DNA of 64,000 nucleotides from an uncultured Eubacteriales bacterium (GTDB lineage Bacteria; Bacillota; Clostridia; Christensenellales; Aristaeellaceae): NCBI GenBank assembly GCA_902799045.1, contig CADBZH010000002.1, positions 124,001 to 188,000 of the forward strand, read 5' to 3'. Shown piece by piece: positions 7,628 to 17,137 of this stretch (position 1 is its first letter; each line of letters starts with the position of its first letter). The notes under the pieces were generated by a model. It saw only the letters and a program-made list of their open reading frames with translations, ran no database searches and was not told where the DNA came from. The position numbers and the translations under genes were made by a program.

Positions 7628-8292
7628 GGGCGATGATACGATTCGGCAAGCAGCCGCGCCTTCGCTTCATCTCCCATCTGGACCTGCAGCGCTTCTTCCA
7701 GCGGGCCGTGAACCGCACGGGCCTGCCCATCGCCTGGTCCCAGGGCTTCAATCCCCACCCGGTGATGTCGTTCGGCTCGGCGCTGGCGCTGGGCTGGACC
7801 AGCGAATACGAAGTGATCGACATCAAGCTCAGCGCGCCGATGGGCAGAAAGCGCACCGAGGACGCCATTCGCGCCGCCCTGCCGGAGGACCTGCCGGTGC
7901 TGGAGGTGCGCATGGTGGACGACAAGCACGCCGCGCCGATGGCGCTGGTGACGATGTCGGACTATCGCGTGACGCTGGAGGGGGAGAAAGCCCCGGCGGT
8001 GATCGCGCAGATCCCGGCGTTAATGGCCCGCGAGAGCGTGACCGCCGTGAAGAAGACGAAATCCGGCGAGAAGGAGATCAACGCCCGGCCGATGGTGATC
8101 GACCTGCAGGCGACGGCAGAGGGCTTCACCGCGCGACTCAAGCTGACCGAGCGCGAATCCATCAAGCCGGATCTGCTGATCGCGCTGCTCAGCGAAATGG
8201 CGGGCGTGGAACCGCCGGAAGCGCGGATCCACCGCGTGATGCTGCTGGGCGAGGACTCGGAGGGGCGGCCCGCGCCGCTGATGACGCTGTGA
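7624..8292 (+). CDS. TIGR03936-family (DUF2344) radical-SAM-linked protein
   Basis: The 222-aa protein carries the family N-terminus RLRFISHLDLQRFFQRA followed by PIAWSQGFNPHPVMSFG. It has no cluster-binding cysteines of its own; in many genomes it is fused to or placed next to the radical SAM partner seen immediately upstream. The start codon overlaps the partner's stop (ATGA), so the two are translationally coupled and probably form a complex. Its function is not known. Confidence 0.88.
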   Translation: MRAMIRFGKQPRLRFISHLDLQRFFQRAVNRTGLPIAWSQGFNPHPVMSFGSALALGWTSEYEVIDIKLSAPMGRKRTEDAIRAALPEDLPVLEVRMVDDKHAAPMALVTMSDYRVTLEGEKAPAVIAQIPALMARESVTAVKKTKSGEKEINARPMVIDLQATAEGFTARLKLTERESIKPDLLIALLSEMAGVEPPEARIHRVMLLGEDSEGRPAPLMTL

Positions 8293-9743
8293 CGGGAGCG
8301 AGAACGCTGCTCATCGAGCGCATGATGGACCAGACCCGCCTGGCGGTGATCGAGGACGGACGCCTGATGGAGCTGCATGTCGAGCGCCCGGACGCGGAAA
8401 ACCTGACCGGCAACGTCTATCTGGGCCGGGTGGAACGGGTGGTGCCGGGGATGAACGCCGCGTTCATCGACCTTGGCACGGACAAGAACGGCTTCCTGGC
8501 GGCGGAGGATATCGCGCCGGGCGACAGGCGCGTCGAAAAGGCCGTGCGCCCAGGGCAAACGCTGCTGGTACAGGTGACGAAATCCCAGCCCGGCGGCAAG
8601 GGGCCCCGGCTCACCGGCAAGGTCACGCTGCCGGGGCGCAGCATGGCCCTTATGGGCGAAGAGCGCTCCGTGGGCGTCTCCAGGAAGATCGAAGGTGAGG
8701 CAGAGCGCGAGCGCCTGCACGACATCGGCGTTACGTTGATGAACGCCGGCGGCGCCGGGCTGATCCTGCGCACCGCCGCCGAGGGCGCTTCCGAGGAGGC
8801 GCTTCGAGGGGAATACGCGCGGCTCTTGAGCTGGTGGAAGGCGCTGAAAAACGCCGCGGAGCATGCCGTCGCCCCCAAGCGGCTGCACGACGACAACGCG
8901 CTTGCGCTGCGCGTCGTTCGCGACAAGCTGGGGGAGCGGGTGGACGCCCTCTGGGTGGATGGCGAGGCGCTGTATGGTGAACTGCGCGGCCTCGCGGAGG
9001 CACTGGCCCCCGAATGGGCGGATCGAATTCGCCTGCACACGGGCGATACACCGCTTTTTGACCTCTACCGCGTGGACGCCCAGGCGGACAAGGGCCTTCA
9101 GAAGTACGTCTGGCTCAAGAGCGGCGGCTCGATCGTCATCGAGGAGACCGAGGCGCTGACCGTCGTCGACGTGAACACGGGAAAATTTTCCGGCGGCAGG
9201 GACGCGGAGGAGACGCGCTTTGCGACCAACCTGGAGGCGGCGCGGGAGATGATGCGCCAGCTGCGCCTGCGGGACATCGGCGGCATCGTTGTTGCGGATT
9301 TCATCGACATGGGCTCGGAGGATCAGAGGCAGGCGCTCCTCGACGCGCTTCGTGAACACGCGAAGCACGACGACACCCGCGTGAACGTCGTCGGGATCAC
9401 GCCGCTGGGCCTGGTGGAGTTGACCCGCAAGAAGGAGCGGCAGAGCCTCTCCAGGCAGCTTCTGCACACCTGTTCGGACTGCGGCGGCAACGGCGTCGTG
9501 TTCTCCCACGAGACCACAGCCCGGCGGCTGGTGCGCGAGCTGTGGCGCAGGCGGCGCGGGGGCGACGGATCGCCGCTGCTCGTCGAGGCGGACGCGAAGG
9601 TCTACGGATGGCTGAAGACCATCGGAGTCCCGGAGGGCGGCACGACCTATGCCCGCGCGAAGGCGGGCTTTGGGGCGGGGGAATACGACATCTCGCCCGT
9701 GAACGAGGCGGCGCTGCCGCCGAACACGGTCAAACTGAACTAA
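8289..9743 (+). CDS. rng: Ribonuclease G/E family endoribonuclease
   Basis: The 484-aa enzyme starts at GTG 8289, overlapping the previous stop (GTGA), and reads TGARTLLIE. It has an S1 domain (NVYLGRVERVVPGMNAAFIDLG), the RNase H-like catalytic core with VDVNTGKFSG and VADFIDMGSE carrying the Mg-binding aspartates, and the zinc-link TCSDCGG that holds RNase E/G dimers together. The usual length of RNase G is about 490 aa, and no RNase E-like C-terminal scaffold is present. It is expected to process rRNA and decay mRNA from 5'-monophosphate ends. It is coupled to the radical SAM pair upstream. Confidence 0.93.
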   Translation: MTGARTLLIERMMDQTRLAVIEDGRLMELHVERPDAENLTGNVYLGRVERVVPGMNAAFIDLGTDKNGFLAAEDIAPGDRRVEKAVRPGQTLLVQVTKSQPGGKGPRLTGKVTLPGRSMALMGEERSVGVSRKIEGEAERERLHDIGVTLMNAGGAGLILRTAAEGASEEALRGEYARLLSWWKALKNAAEHAVAPKRLHDDNALALRVVRDKLGERVDALWVDGEALYGELRGLAEALAPEWADRIRLHTGDTPLFDLYRVDAQADKGLQKYVWLKSGGSIVIEETEALTVVDVNTGKFSGGRDAEETRFATNLEAAREMMRQLRLRDIGGIVVADFIDMGSEDQRQALLDALREHAKHDDTRVNVVGITPLGLVELTRKKERQSLSRQLLHTCSDCGGNGVVFSHETTARRLVRELWRRRRGGDGSPLLVEADAKVYGWLKTIGVPEGGTTYARAKAGFGAGEYDISPVNEAALPPNTVKLN

Positions 9744-9764
9744 ACGTCAATCGAGGATAAAACC

Positions 9765-11165
9765 ATGAAGGAAAGGCCGATCGTCTCCGAGCAGGAGATG
9801 CAGCGCCAGCGGGAATTCATGCGGCTGGTGCAGGCGATGGACGAACGCCCGCGGCGCTATCACATCGTTTCGATGGGCTGCCAGATGAACGAGCGCGACT
9901 CTGAGTCCATCGCCGGCTTGCTGAACGAAATGGGCATGGCGCCGGAGCCGGTGCGCGAGAACGCGGACCTGATACTCTACAACACCTGCTGTGTGCGGGA
10001 AAACGCCGAAAACAAGGCGCTGGGCAACGTGATCTGGCTGAAGGAGCTGAAGAAGGTCAAGCCGGATCTGATGATCTGCGTCGGCGGCTGCATGACCCAG
10101 GAGAAGGACATGGCCGAAATGATGAAGAAGCGCTATCCCTTCATCGACCTGGTCTACGGCACCCACAACCTCTACAAGCTGCCGGAATACGTCTGGCGCG
10201 TGCTGACGGAGCGGCGGCCCGTCGTCGAGGTGATGGACATCGACGGCGAGGTGGTGGAGGGCATGCCGGAGGCGCGGAAGAGCCGCTTCAACGCCTTCGT
10301 TAACATCATGTATGGCTGCGATAACTTCTGCACCTACTGCATCGTGCCCTATGTGCGCGGACGCGAGCGCTCCAGGACGCCGGTGGCGGTGCTGGAGGAG
10401 TGCGCGCGGCTGCGGGACGCCGGGGCGCAGGAGATCATGCTGCTGGGGCAGAATGTGAATTCCTATCGCGGCGGCGGCGCGGCGTTTGCGGAGCTTCTCT
10501 ACCGCGTGGACCGGCTTGGGATCCCACGCATCCGCTTCATGACCAGCCACCCGAAGGATCTTTCGGACGAGCTGATCCACGCCTTCGGGGAGCTTGAGCA
10601 CCTGATGCCGCAGCTGCATCTGCCGGTGCAGGCCGGGAGCAACGAGGTCCTTCGGCGCATGAACCGCAGCTACACCCGGGAACACTACCTGGAGCTTGTG
10701 AAGAAGCTGCGCGTCGTCTGCCCGGAGATCGGCCTCACCAGCGATATCATCGTCGGCTTCCCGGGCGAGACGCTTGCACAGTTTGAGGAGACGATGAGCC
10801 TGGTCGACGAAGTGCGCTTTGACGCGGCCTATACGTTCATCTACTCGCCCAGAGCGGGCACCCGTGCCGCCGCCTATCCGGACGACACGCCCTATGAGGT
10901 CAAGAGCGAGCGCATCCAGCGGCTGATCGACCGCCAGCAGGCCATCGCCCTCCAGGTGCTCGAAGCGCAGGTGGGGAAGACGGAGCGCGTGCTGGTGGAG
11001 GCCGTCTCCACCCGCGACAGCGCCTCGGTGGGCGGCAAGACGCCCCGGGGCCACATGGTGAATTTCCCGGGCGACGCGTCGCTGATCGGACAATTCGTGG
11101 ACGTTGAAATCACCTCTGCCGGCCGCAACACCCTGCGCGGACGGCGGATCATCACGGAGGAATGA
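9765..11165 (+). CDS. miaB: tRNA-2-methylthio-N6-dimethylallyladenosine synthase
   Basis: The 466-aa protein has the UPF0004 domain with cysteines in MGCQMN, NTCCVRE and VGGCM, a radical SAM core with GCDNFCTYCIVPYVRG, and a C-terminal TRAM domain (about 400-465). MiaB adds the 2-methylthio group to i6A37 of tRNA using two Fe-S clusters. The gene that makes the substrate i6A (miaA) lies downstream in the same run. A YlbF/YmcA protein follows by 3 bp, as in Bacillus ymcB-ymcA. Confidence 0.96.
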   Translation: MKERPIVSEQEMQRQREFMRLVQAMDERPRRYHIVSMGCQMNERDSESIAGLLNEMGMAPEPVRENADLILYNTCCVRENAENKALGNVIWLKELKKVKPDLMICVGGCMTQEKDMAEMMKKRYPFIDLVYGTHNLYKLPEYVWRVLTERRPVVEVMDIDGEVVEGMPEARKSRFNAFVNIMYGCDNFCTYCIVPYVRGRERSRTPVAVLEECARLRDAGAQEIMLLGQNVNSYRGGGAAFAELLYRVDRLGIPRIRFMTSHPKDLSDELIHAFGELEHLMPQLHLPVQAGSNEVLRRMNRSYTREHYLELVKKLRVVCPEIGLTSDIIVGFPGETLAQFEETMSLVDEVRFDAAYTFIYSPRAGTRAAAYPDDTPYEVKSERIQRLIDRQQAIALQVLEAQVGKTERVLVEAVSTRDSASVGGKTPRGHMVNFPGDASLIGQFVDVEITSAGRNTLRGRRIITEE

Positions 11166-11168
11166 CAT

Positions 11169-11564
11169 ATGGACAAGGTATTTGAAAAGACCCGGGAGCT
11201 GGGCCAGGCGCTGCTGGAGTGCGAGACCTACCAGCGCCTGAAGGCGGCCGAGGACAAGGCCATGCAGAACGCGGAGGCCGCCGCTGCGATGTCGGAGTAT
11301 CTGGAAAAGCGCTCGGACATCCAGGCGATGATGCAGACGGACAATCCGGATCCCGGCGCCCTGAAGCGCCTCTCCGACGAGATGGACGAAGCCCAGCAGC
11401 GGCTTCAGATGATCGACGATATCCTGACGCTGAACGAAGCGCGCAGCGCTTTTGACGGGCTGATCGGCCAGGTGAACCAGGTGCTGCAGTTCATCGTCAC
11501 CGGTAACATGGAGCAGCCCTCCGGCTGCTCCGGCAGCTGCGCCACCTGCTCCGGCTGCCACTGA
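11169..11564 (+). CDS. YlbF/YmcA-family protein with Cys-rich tail
   Basis: The 131-aa all-helical protein is typical of the YlbF/YmcA family up to about residue 112, then ends in a tail with five cysteines (CSGSCATCSGC). In Bacillus, YmcA (RicA) acts with YlbF and YaaT in a complex that carries Fe-S clusters and affects RNase Y-dependent RNA processing and the sporulation phosphorelay. The position directly after miaB and before mutS matches Bacillus ymcA. The cysteine tail is likely a metal or cluster ligand set, which is inference. GGAGG (11156-11160) sets the ATG at 11169. Confidence 0.85.
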   Translation: MDKVFEKTRELGQALLECETYQRLKAAEDKAMQNAEAAAAMSEYLEKRSDIQAMMQTDNPDPGALKRLSDEMDEAQQRLQMIDDILTLNEARSAFDGLIGQVNQVLQFIVTGNMEQPSGCSGSCATCSGCH

Positions 11565-11627
11565 ATCAGGCGAAAACTGGAATTGAAGCCGCCTGCTCAA
11601 CCAATGATACGATCGAGGTGAAGCCCC

Positions 11628-14216
11628 ATGCCCGTAACGCCGATGATGCAGCAATACCTGAACATCAAGGAGCAATACCCCGGCACGATCCTGTTTTATC
11701 GCCTGGGAGACTTCTACGAGATGTTCTTTGAAGACGCGAAGCTCGTCTCCCGGGAGCTGGAGCTGACGCTCACGGGCAAGGACTGCGGCCTCAGCGAGCG
11801 CGCGCCGATGTGCGGCGTGCCGTATCACGCGGTGGACACGTACCTTCAAAAGCTGATCGAGAAGGGCTATAAGGTGGCCATCTGCGAGCAGATGACCGAC
11901 CCCGCCACCGCCAAGGGATTGGTGGAGCGCGAGGTCATCCGCGTGGTGACGCCCGGCACCGTGATCGAGAGCAACATGCTTGAGGAGCGCAAGGCGAACT
12001 ATATTGCCTCCCTCTGCCTGCGAAAGAACCAGGCGGGCTGCGCCTTCTGCGACGTCTCCACCGGCGAATTCTATCTCTACCAGATCCAGGACGTGCGTTC
12101 CGGGCTGTCGGACGAGCTGGCGAGGCTGGATCCCAGCGAGGTGATCGTCAACGATCGCGAGGCCCTGGCCGAATACGAGCCGGAGCGCGCGGCGAAGGCC
12201 GAGGTGCTGGAGGAGGAACGCTATGCCTACGCCGTGGCCTCGAAGGTGATGGCGGCGCACTTCGGAAAGAAGATCGCCGACATGGGTTTTGACGGGCAGA
12301 GGCTGGCCGTTTCGGCGGCGGGAGCGCTATTGAGCTACCTGACACAGACCCAGAAGAACGCCCTGGGCCACATCCTGACAGCCAGGCCCTATGAAAGCGC
12401 GCGCTTCATGGCGCTGGATCGGGTCGCCCTGCGAAACCTGGAGCTGACGGAGACGGCGCGGGGGAAGAGCCGCCGGGGGTCGCTGCTTTGGATCCTCGAC
12501 AAGACGCGCACCGCCATGGGCAGTCGCCTGCTGCGCGCCTGGATCGAGCGGCCGCTGAAGGAAAAGCCCGCGATCGAAAAGCGCCTGGACGCCGTGGAGC
12601 AGCTGGTGAACGACCCGATGACCTCGAGCGCCCTGCGGGACGTGTTCGACAACGTCTACGACGTGGAGCGCCTGCTCAGCAAGATCGCCTATGACAGCGT
12701 GAACGCCCGGGATTGCCTGGCGCTGGTGGCGACGCTGGAGACCATCCCGCTGATGAAGGAATACGCCTCTGCGCTGAACGCGCCGCTGATCTGCGAGACG
12801 ATGGGGCAGCTCGACCCCATGACCGAACTCGCGGACACGCTGCGCCGCGCCATTTCCCCGGACGCGCCCATCTCCGTGCGCGACGGCGGCATGATCGCCG
12901 AGGGCTACAACGCGGAGCTGGACGAACTGCGCCAAATCGGCAGCCACGGCAAGGAATACCTGGCCGGCCTGGAGGCGCGGGAGCGCGAGCGCACCGGCAT
13001 CAAGAACCTGAAGGTGGGCTACAACCGCGTATTCGGCTATTACATAGAGGTCACCAAGTCGTTCTACGAGCAGGTGCCCTACGATTACGTGCGCAAGCAG
13101 ACGCTGGCGAACGCCGAGCGCTTCATCACCGATGAGCTCAAGACGCTGGAGAGCAAGATCCTGGGCGCCGAGGAAAACGCCATGCGCCTGGAATACTCGC
13201 TGTTCTGCGAGCTGCGGGAGCTGCTAAAGCAGAACCTGGTGCGCCTGCAGGGCACCGTCACCGCTCTCAAGCGGATGGACGCGCTGCTGTCCCTGGCCGC
13301 CGCGGCCTCGGATTACGGCTATACGCGCCCGGCCATCAACGAGGAGGGCCGCTATCACATCGAGAACGGCCGGCATCCGGTGGTGGAGGAATCCATCGGG
13401 CGGGAGAAGTTCGTGCCCAACGACACGAACCTGACCCAGGATGAGCGCGTGATGATCATCACTGGCCCGAACATGGCCGGCAAATCCACCTACATGCGCC
13501 AGGTGGCGCTGATCGTGCTGATGGCCCACATGGGCTCGTTCGTGCCCGCCTCGGCGGCGGACATCGCCATCACCGACCGCATCTTCACCCGCATCGGCGC
13601 GTCGGACGACCTGTACGGCGGCCAGTCCACCTTCATGGTGGAGATGACAGAGATGGCGACGATCCTGAAATTCGCCACACCCCGGAGCCTGCTGATCCTG
13701 GACGAGGTGGGGCGGGGGACCTCCACGTTCGACGGCCTGTCCATCGCCTGGGCGGCGGTGGAATACATCGCCGGGGAAAAGTGCGGCGCGCGGACGCTGT
13801 TCGCCACCCACTACCACGAGCTTTCCGAGTTGGAAGGCCAGCTTCCCGGCGTGGTCAACTTCCGCATCACCGCCAAGGAGCAGGGGGAGGACGTGATCTT
13901 TCTGCGCAAGATCGTGCGCGGCGGCGCGGACCGCAGCTACGGCGTGTCCGTGGCGCGGCTGGCGGGGCTTCCGAAGTCGCTGATCGGCCGGGCACGGCAG
14001 ATCATGGCGCGGCTGGAGGTGGACGATCAGGAGCGCGGCAACCTGGGCAAGAACATCCTGGACGAGCACAAGGCGAAGGACCGCCAGGTGGGCCTCCTGG
14101 ATTTCAAGCCCATGGAGCTGGCCCAGGAGATCGCCGGGCTTGACGTGGTGAGCATGACGCCCATCGACGCGCTGAACAAGCTGTTTGAACTTAACGAGAA
14201 GGCCAAGAGAATCTAA
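11628..14216 (+). CDS. mutS: DNA mismatch repair ATPase MutS
   Basis: The 862-aa protein has the N-terminal mismatch-binding domain with RLGDFYEMFFEDA (the Phe-x-Glu of mismatch recognition), connector, lever and clamp regions, and the C-terminal ATPase with Walker A GPNMAGKST (about 612-620), Walker B LLILDEVGRGTSTFDG and the following ATHYHEL. Length and order are those of a canonical MutS1. GAGGTG at 11615-11620 fixes the start. mutL follows after 12 bp and is surely co-transcribed. Confidence 0.98.
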   Translation: MPVTPMMQQYLNIKEQYPGTILFYRLGDFYEMFFEDAKLVSRELELTLTGKDCGLSERAPMCGVPYHAVDTYLQKLIEKGYKVAICEQMTDPATAKGLVEREVIRVVTPGTVIESNMLEERKANYIASLCLRKNQAGCAFCDVSTGEFYLYQIQDVRSGLSDELARLDPSEVIVNDREALAEYEPERAAKAEVLEEERYAYAVASKVMAAHFGKKIADMGFDGQRLAVSAAGALLSYLTQTQKNALGHILTARPYESARFMALDRVALRNLELTETARGKSRRGSLLWILDKTRTAMGSRLLRAWIERPLKEKPAIEKRLDAVEQLVNDPMTSSALRDVFDNVYDVERLLSKIAYDSVNARDCLALVATLETIPLMKEYASALNAPLICETMGQLDPMTELADTLRRAISPDAPISVRDGGMIAEGYNAELDELRQIGSHGKEYLAGLEARERERTGIKNLKVGYNRVFGYYIEVTKSFYEQVPYDYVRKQTLANAERFITDELKTLESKILGAEENAMRLEYSLFCELRELLKQNLVRLQGTVTALKRMDALLSLAAAASDYGYTRPAINEEGRYHIENGRHPVVEESIGREKFVPNDTNLTQDERVMIITGPNMAGKSTYMRQVALIVLMAHMGSFVPASAADIAITDRIFTRIGASDDLYGGQSTFMVEMTEMATILKFATPRSLLILDEVGRGTSTFDGLSIAWAAVEYIAGEKCGARTLFATHYHELSELEGQLPGVVNFRITAKEQGEDVIFLRKIVRGGADRSYGVSVARLAGLPKSLIGRARQIMARLEVDDQERGNLGKNILDEHKAKDRQVGLLDFKPMELAQEIAGLDVVSMTPIDALNKLFELNEKAKRI

Positions 14217-14228
14217 CGGAGGTATCCC

Positions 14229-16193
14229 ATGCCCATTCGCATACTGGACGCCGCGACCGTCGGCAGGATCGCCGCCGGCGAGGTGGTGGAACGCCCCAGC
14301 TCCGTGGTGAAGGAGCTGATGGAGAACGCCATCGACGCCGGCGCCACCGCCATCACGGTGGAGATCAAGGGCGGCGGCATCGAATACATGCGCGTGACGG
14401 ACAACGGCTGCGGCATCGAGCCGAACCAGGTGCGCCTGGCCTTTGAAAACCACGCCACCAGCAAGCTGCAAACCGCCGAGCAGCTGGACGATATCCGCAC
14501 GCTGGGCTTTCGCGGGGAGGCGCTGCCGTCCATCGCGTCGGTCTCCCATGTGGAGATGACGACCCGCGCCCGCGGCCAGGACACCGGCGTGAGGCTGAAC
14601 ATCGACGGCGGGCAGGATCTGCGCGTCAAGGAAACCGGCTGCCCGGAGGGCACGACGTTCATCATGCGCGACCTGTTCTACAACATCCCCGTGCGCCAGG
14701 CGTTTCTGAAAAAGCCCGGCTATGAGGGCGGGCTCGTGGGCGACTCCGTGGCCCGGATGATCCTTGGAAACCCCGGCGTGGCCGTGCGCTACATCAACGG
14801 CGGCGCAAACGTCTACCACAGCTTCGGCGACGGCAAGCTGCGCCACGCGGTGTTCGCCGTCTACGGCAAGCAGACCGCCGAGCAGATGGTGGACGTGGAC
14901 GCCTGCGAGGGCGGCGTGCGCATCTGGGGGCTGATCGGCGTGGGGGAGCTGGCGAAGGCCACCCGCGCCCACCAGGCCTTCTTCATCAACGGACGCGCCG
15001 TGCGCTGCCCGATGCTCGCCAGGGCGCTGGAGGAGGTCTGCCGCAGTCGCGTTACCATCGGCATGTATCCGATGTGCGCGCTGAACCTGGTGATCCCGCC
15101 GTCCAGCGTCAATGTGAACGTCCATCCCAACAAGCTGGAGGTGCGCTTCAAGGACGAAATCGCCATGCGGACGGCCTGCGAACGCCTGCTGGCCAGCGCC
15201 TTTGAGGGCGAACACGTGCTCCAGCTCGGCGACGAGCGCCCGGTGACGAAGACGATCGAGCGCGTCGCGACGGTGCGTGAGATCGTGCCGACGCCGCTGG
15301 AGCCCACGACGCCGCCTCCACCGCGTACGGTCGAACCGGCCATGCCTGAATCGGAGGAAGCGCCAAAACCCGCCTTGAGCTCTCCTGTCGAGCCCCCGAA
15401 GCCCGTCAGGCAGGTCAAGCCCGTGCAGATGGATGTGTTCCAGAAGGTCATGCGGGAGGAGCTGGAGAAGCTCGGATCGGCCTCCGGCGCGGCACTTCGG
15501 GAGGACCGATTCTCCCAATACGCGCCCATAGTCGGGAAACAGACCAAAGTCTCGTCCGAAAACATACCGACGTCGGTTGCAATTGATGAAAAACCGACGA
15601 AAGTCGAAAATGCATTCAACAGGCCCGTCTACCGGGTGATCGGCGTCGTCCTCAAGACGTACATACTGATCGAGGCGGACGATTCGCTGGTGATGATCGA
15701 CCAGCACGCCGCTCACGAGCGTTTGAATTACGAGCGATTCATGGCCCAGCTAGAGGCGGGACGCGGCTCCCAGCAGCTGCTGACGCCGCTGGTGCTGCGC
15801 CTGACAGCCCGGGAGATGGCGCTGATCGAGGAGAATATGGACGTGTTGCGCGATTCCGGCTACGATGTCGAGCCTTTTGGCGAGAGCGACATTCAGGTGC
15901 GCGCTGTGCCGTTCATACTCGGCAAGGCGGAGCTGAAGCCCGCGTTCATGGACACCATCAACGCGCTCAACCGCCTCAAAAATGCCACCATCGACGCGCG
16001 CCGCGCGGAGGTGGCGCAGATGTCCTGCAAGGCGGCCGTCAAGGGCGGCGATCCGCTGAGCGAAGGGGAGATTGAATCGCTGATCCGGCAGCTGCTCACC
16101 ACCGGCGCGCCGCCGACCTGTCCCCATGGCAGGCCGGTGATGAAGGTGATCAGCCGCCGCGAGCTTGAAAAGATGTTCAAGCGCATACAGTGA
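14229..16193 (+). CDS. mutL: DNA mismatch repair endonuclease MutL
   Basis: The 654-aa protein has the GHKL ATPase motifs NAIDAGAT, DNGCGI and GFRGEALPS at the N-terminus, a Pro-rich linker (about 350-410), and a C-terminal dimerisation/nuclease domain. The metal-binding endonuclease motif DQHAAHERLNYE (about 490) and the later SCKAAVKGGDPLS and CPHGRP are intact, so this is a nicking MutL as expected where MutH is absent. GGAGGT just upstream sets the ATG. The stop overlaps the start region of miaA. Confidence 0.97.
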   Translation: MPIRILDAATVGRIAAGEVVERPSSVVKELMENAIDAGATAITVEIKGGGIEYMRVTDNGCGIEPNQVRLAFENHATSKLQTAEQLDDIRTLGFRGEALPSIASVSHVEMTTRARGQDTGVRLNIDGGQDLRVKETGCPEGTTFIMRDLFYNIPVRQAFLKKPGYEGGLVGDSVARMILGNPGVAVRYINGGANVYHSFGDGKLRHAVFAVYGKQTAEQMVDVDACEGGVRIWGLIGVGELAKATRAHQAFFINGRAVRCPMLARALEEVCRSRVTIGMYPMCALNLVIPPSSVNVNVHPNKLEVRFKDEIAMRTACERLLASAFEGEHVLQLGDERPVTKTIERVATVREIVPTPLEPTTPPPPRTVEPAMPESEEAPKPALSSPVEPPKPVRQVKPVQMDVFQKVMREELEKLGSASGAALREDRFSQYAPIVGKQTKVSSENIPTSVAIDEKPTKVENAFNRPVYRVIGVVLKTYILIEADDSLVMIDQHAAHERLNYERFMAQLEAGRGSQQLLTPLVLRLTAREMALIEENMDVLRDSGYDVEPFGESDIQVRAVPFILGKAELKPAFMDTINALNRLKNATIDARRAEVAQMSCKAAVKGGDPLSEGEIESLIRQLLTTGAPPTCPHGRPVMKVISRRELEKMFKRIQ

Positions 16194-17137
16194 TGGGAGC
16201 GAGTGTGAAGCCGATCCTGCCGGTCATCGCCGGCCCGACCGCCTCCGGAAAGACGGCCTGCGCCGTGGCGCTGTGCGGGCTGATCGGCGGCGAGGTCGTC
16301 TCCGCGGATTCCATGCAGATCTATGCGGGGATGGACGTGCTCTCGGCGATGCCGACCCGGGAGGAGATGGGCGGCATCCCGCATCACCTGATCGGCTGCG
16401 TGGACCCGTCGGAAAAGTACACCGCCGACGCCTATCGGGTGGCCGCCAAGGCCTGCATTTCCGACATCATATCCCGCGGCAGGACGCCGGTGCTCTGCGG
16501 GGGCACGGGGCTGTACATCGACGCCGTGACGCGCCCGATGAGCTTCTCCAAGCGCAGCGACGAAGCCATGCACGCCGAGCTGCTGGCGCTCGCGGAACAG
16601 GAGGGCGGCCGGCAGAAGCTGCACAACATGCTGCGCGAGGTCGACCCGGAATCGGCCCGGCGACTGCACGTGAACGACGTTCGGCGCGTCAGCCGGGCGA
16701 TCGAGATCTTCCGGCTGACCGGCATGACCCAGACCGAGCACAACCGGCTGGACCGGCAGCGCGAGGGGGACTATCGCGAGCTCATCTTCGGCCTGAACTG
16801 GCCCCGGGAAGCGCTCTGCGCGCGCATCGACGCGCGGGTGGACGGCATGCTGGAAGCGGGGCTGATGGAGGAGGTACGCCGATTGATGGCCGACGAGCGT
16901 CGCCATCCGACCGCCATCCAGGCCATTGGATACAAGGAGATCGCGGAGGCGCTTCGCGGCGAAAGCTCCATGGAAAAGGCCGTGTACCTGACGAAGAAAG
17001 CCACGCGCAGCCTGGCCAAGCGGCAGATGACGTGGTTCAAGCGGGATGAGCGCGTGATCTGGCTGGACGCCCAGGGGCGGAGCGCGGAGGCGCTGGCGCT
17101 TCAGATGAAGGAAATAATGGATGAACGTTTTAAATAG
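16193..17137 (+). CDS. miaA: tRNA dimethylallyltransferase
   Basis: The product (about 314 aa) has the P-loop IAGPTASGKT, the dimethylallyl-diphosphate/tRNA motif SADSMQIYAGMD, LCGGTGLYIDAV, and IQAIGYKEI near the C-terminus. It prenylates A37 of UNN-decoding tRNAs, giving the i6A that MiaB then thiomethylates. The ATG at 16193 overlaps the mutL stop (TGATG). A GTG at 16205 has a better ribosome site (GGGAG, 5 nt away) and would start the protein at VKPILPVIAGPT, so the true start may be 16205. Confidence 0.95.
   Translation: MGASVKPILPVIAGPTASGKTACAVALCGLIGGEVVSADSMQIYAGMDVLSAMPTREEMGGIPHHLIGCVDPSEKYTADAYRVAAKACISDIISRGRTPVLCGGTGLYIDAVTRPMSFSKRSDEAMHAELLALAEQEGGRQKLHNMLREVDPESARRLHVNDVRRVSRAIEIFRLTGMTQTEHNRLDRQREGDYRELIFGLNWPREALCARIDARVDGMLEAGLMEEVRRLMADERRHPTAIQAIGYKEIAEALRGESSMEKAVYLTKKATRSLAKRQMTWFKRDERVIWLDAQGRSAEALALQMKEIMDERFK

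Noticed and set aside
9747-12260. 837-codon open frame on the minus strand across miaB and mutS
   Set aside because: It is a shadow of GC-rich coding DNA; miaB, the YlbF-type gene and mutS on the plus strand have clear motifs and ribosome sites, and the antisense protein is low-complexity and rich in His, Arg and Ala.
13224-15716. 830-codon open frame on the minus strand across mutS and mutL
   Set aside because: It is antisense to two certain genes, has no ribosome site and shows His/Val/Asp-rich composition typical of shadow frames.
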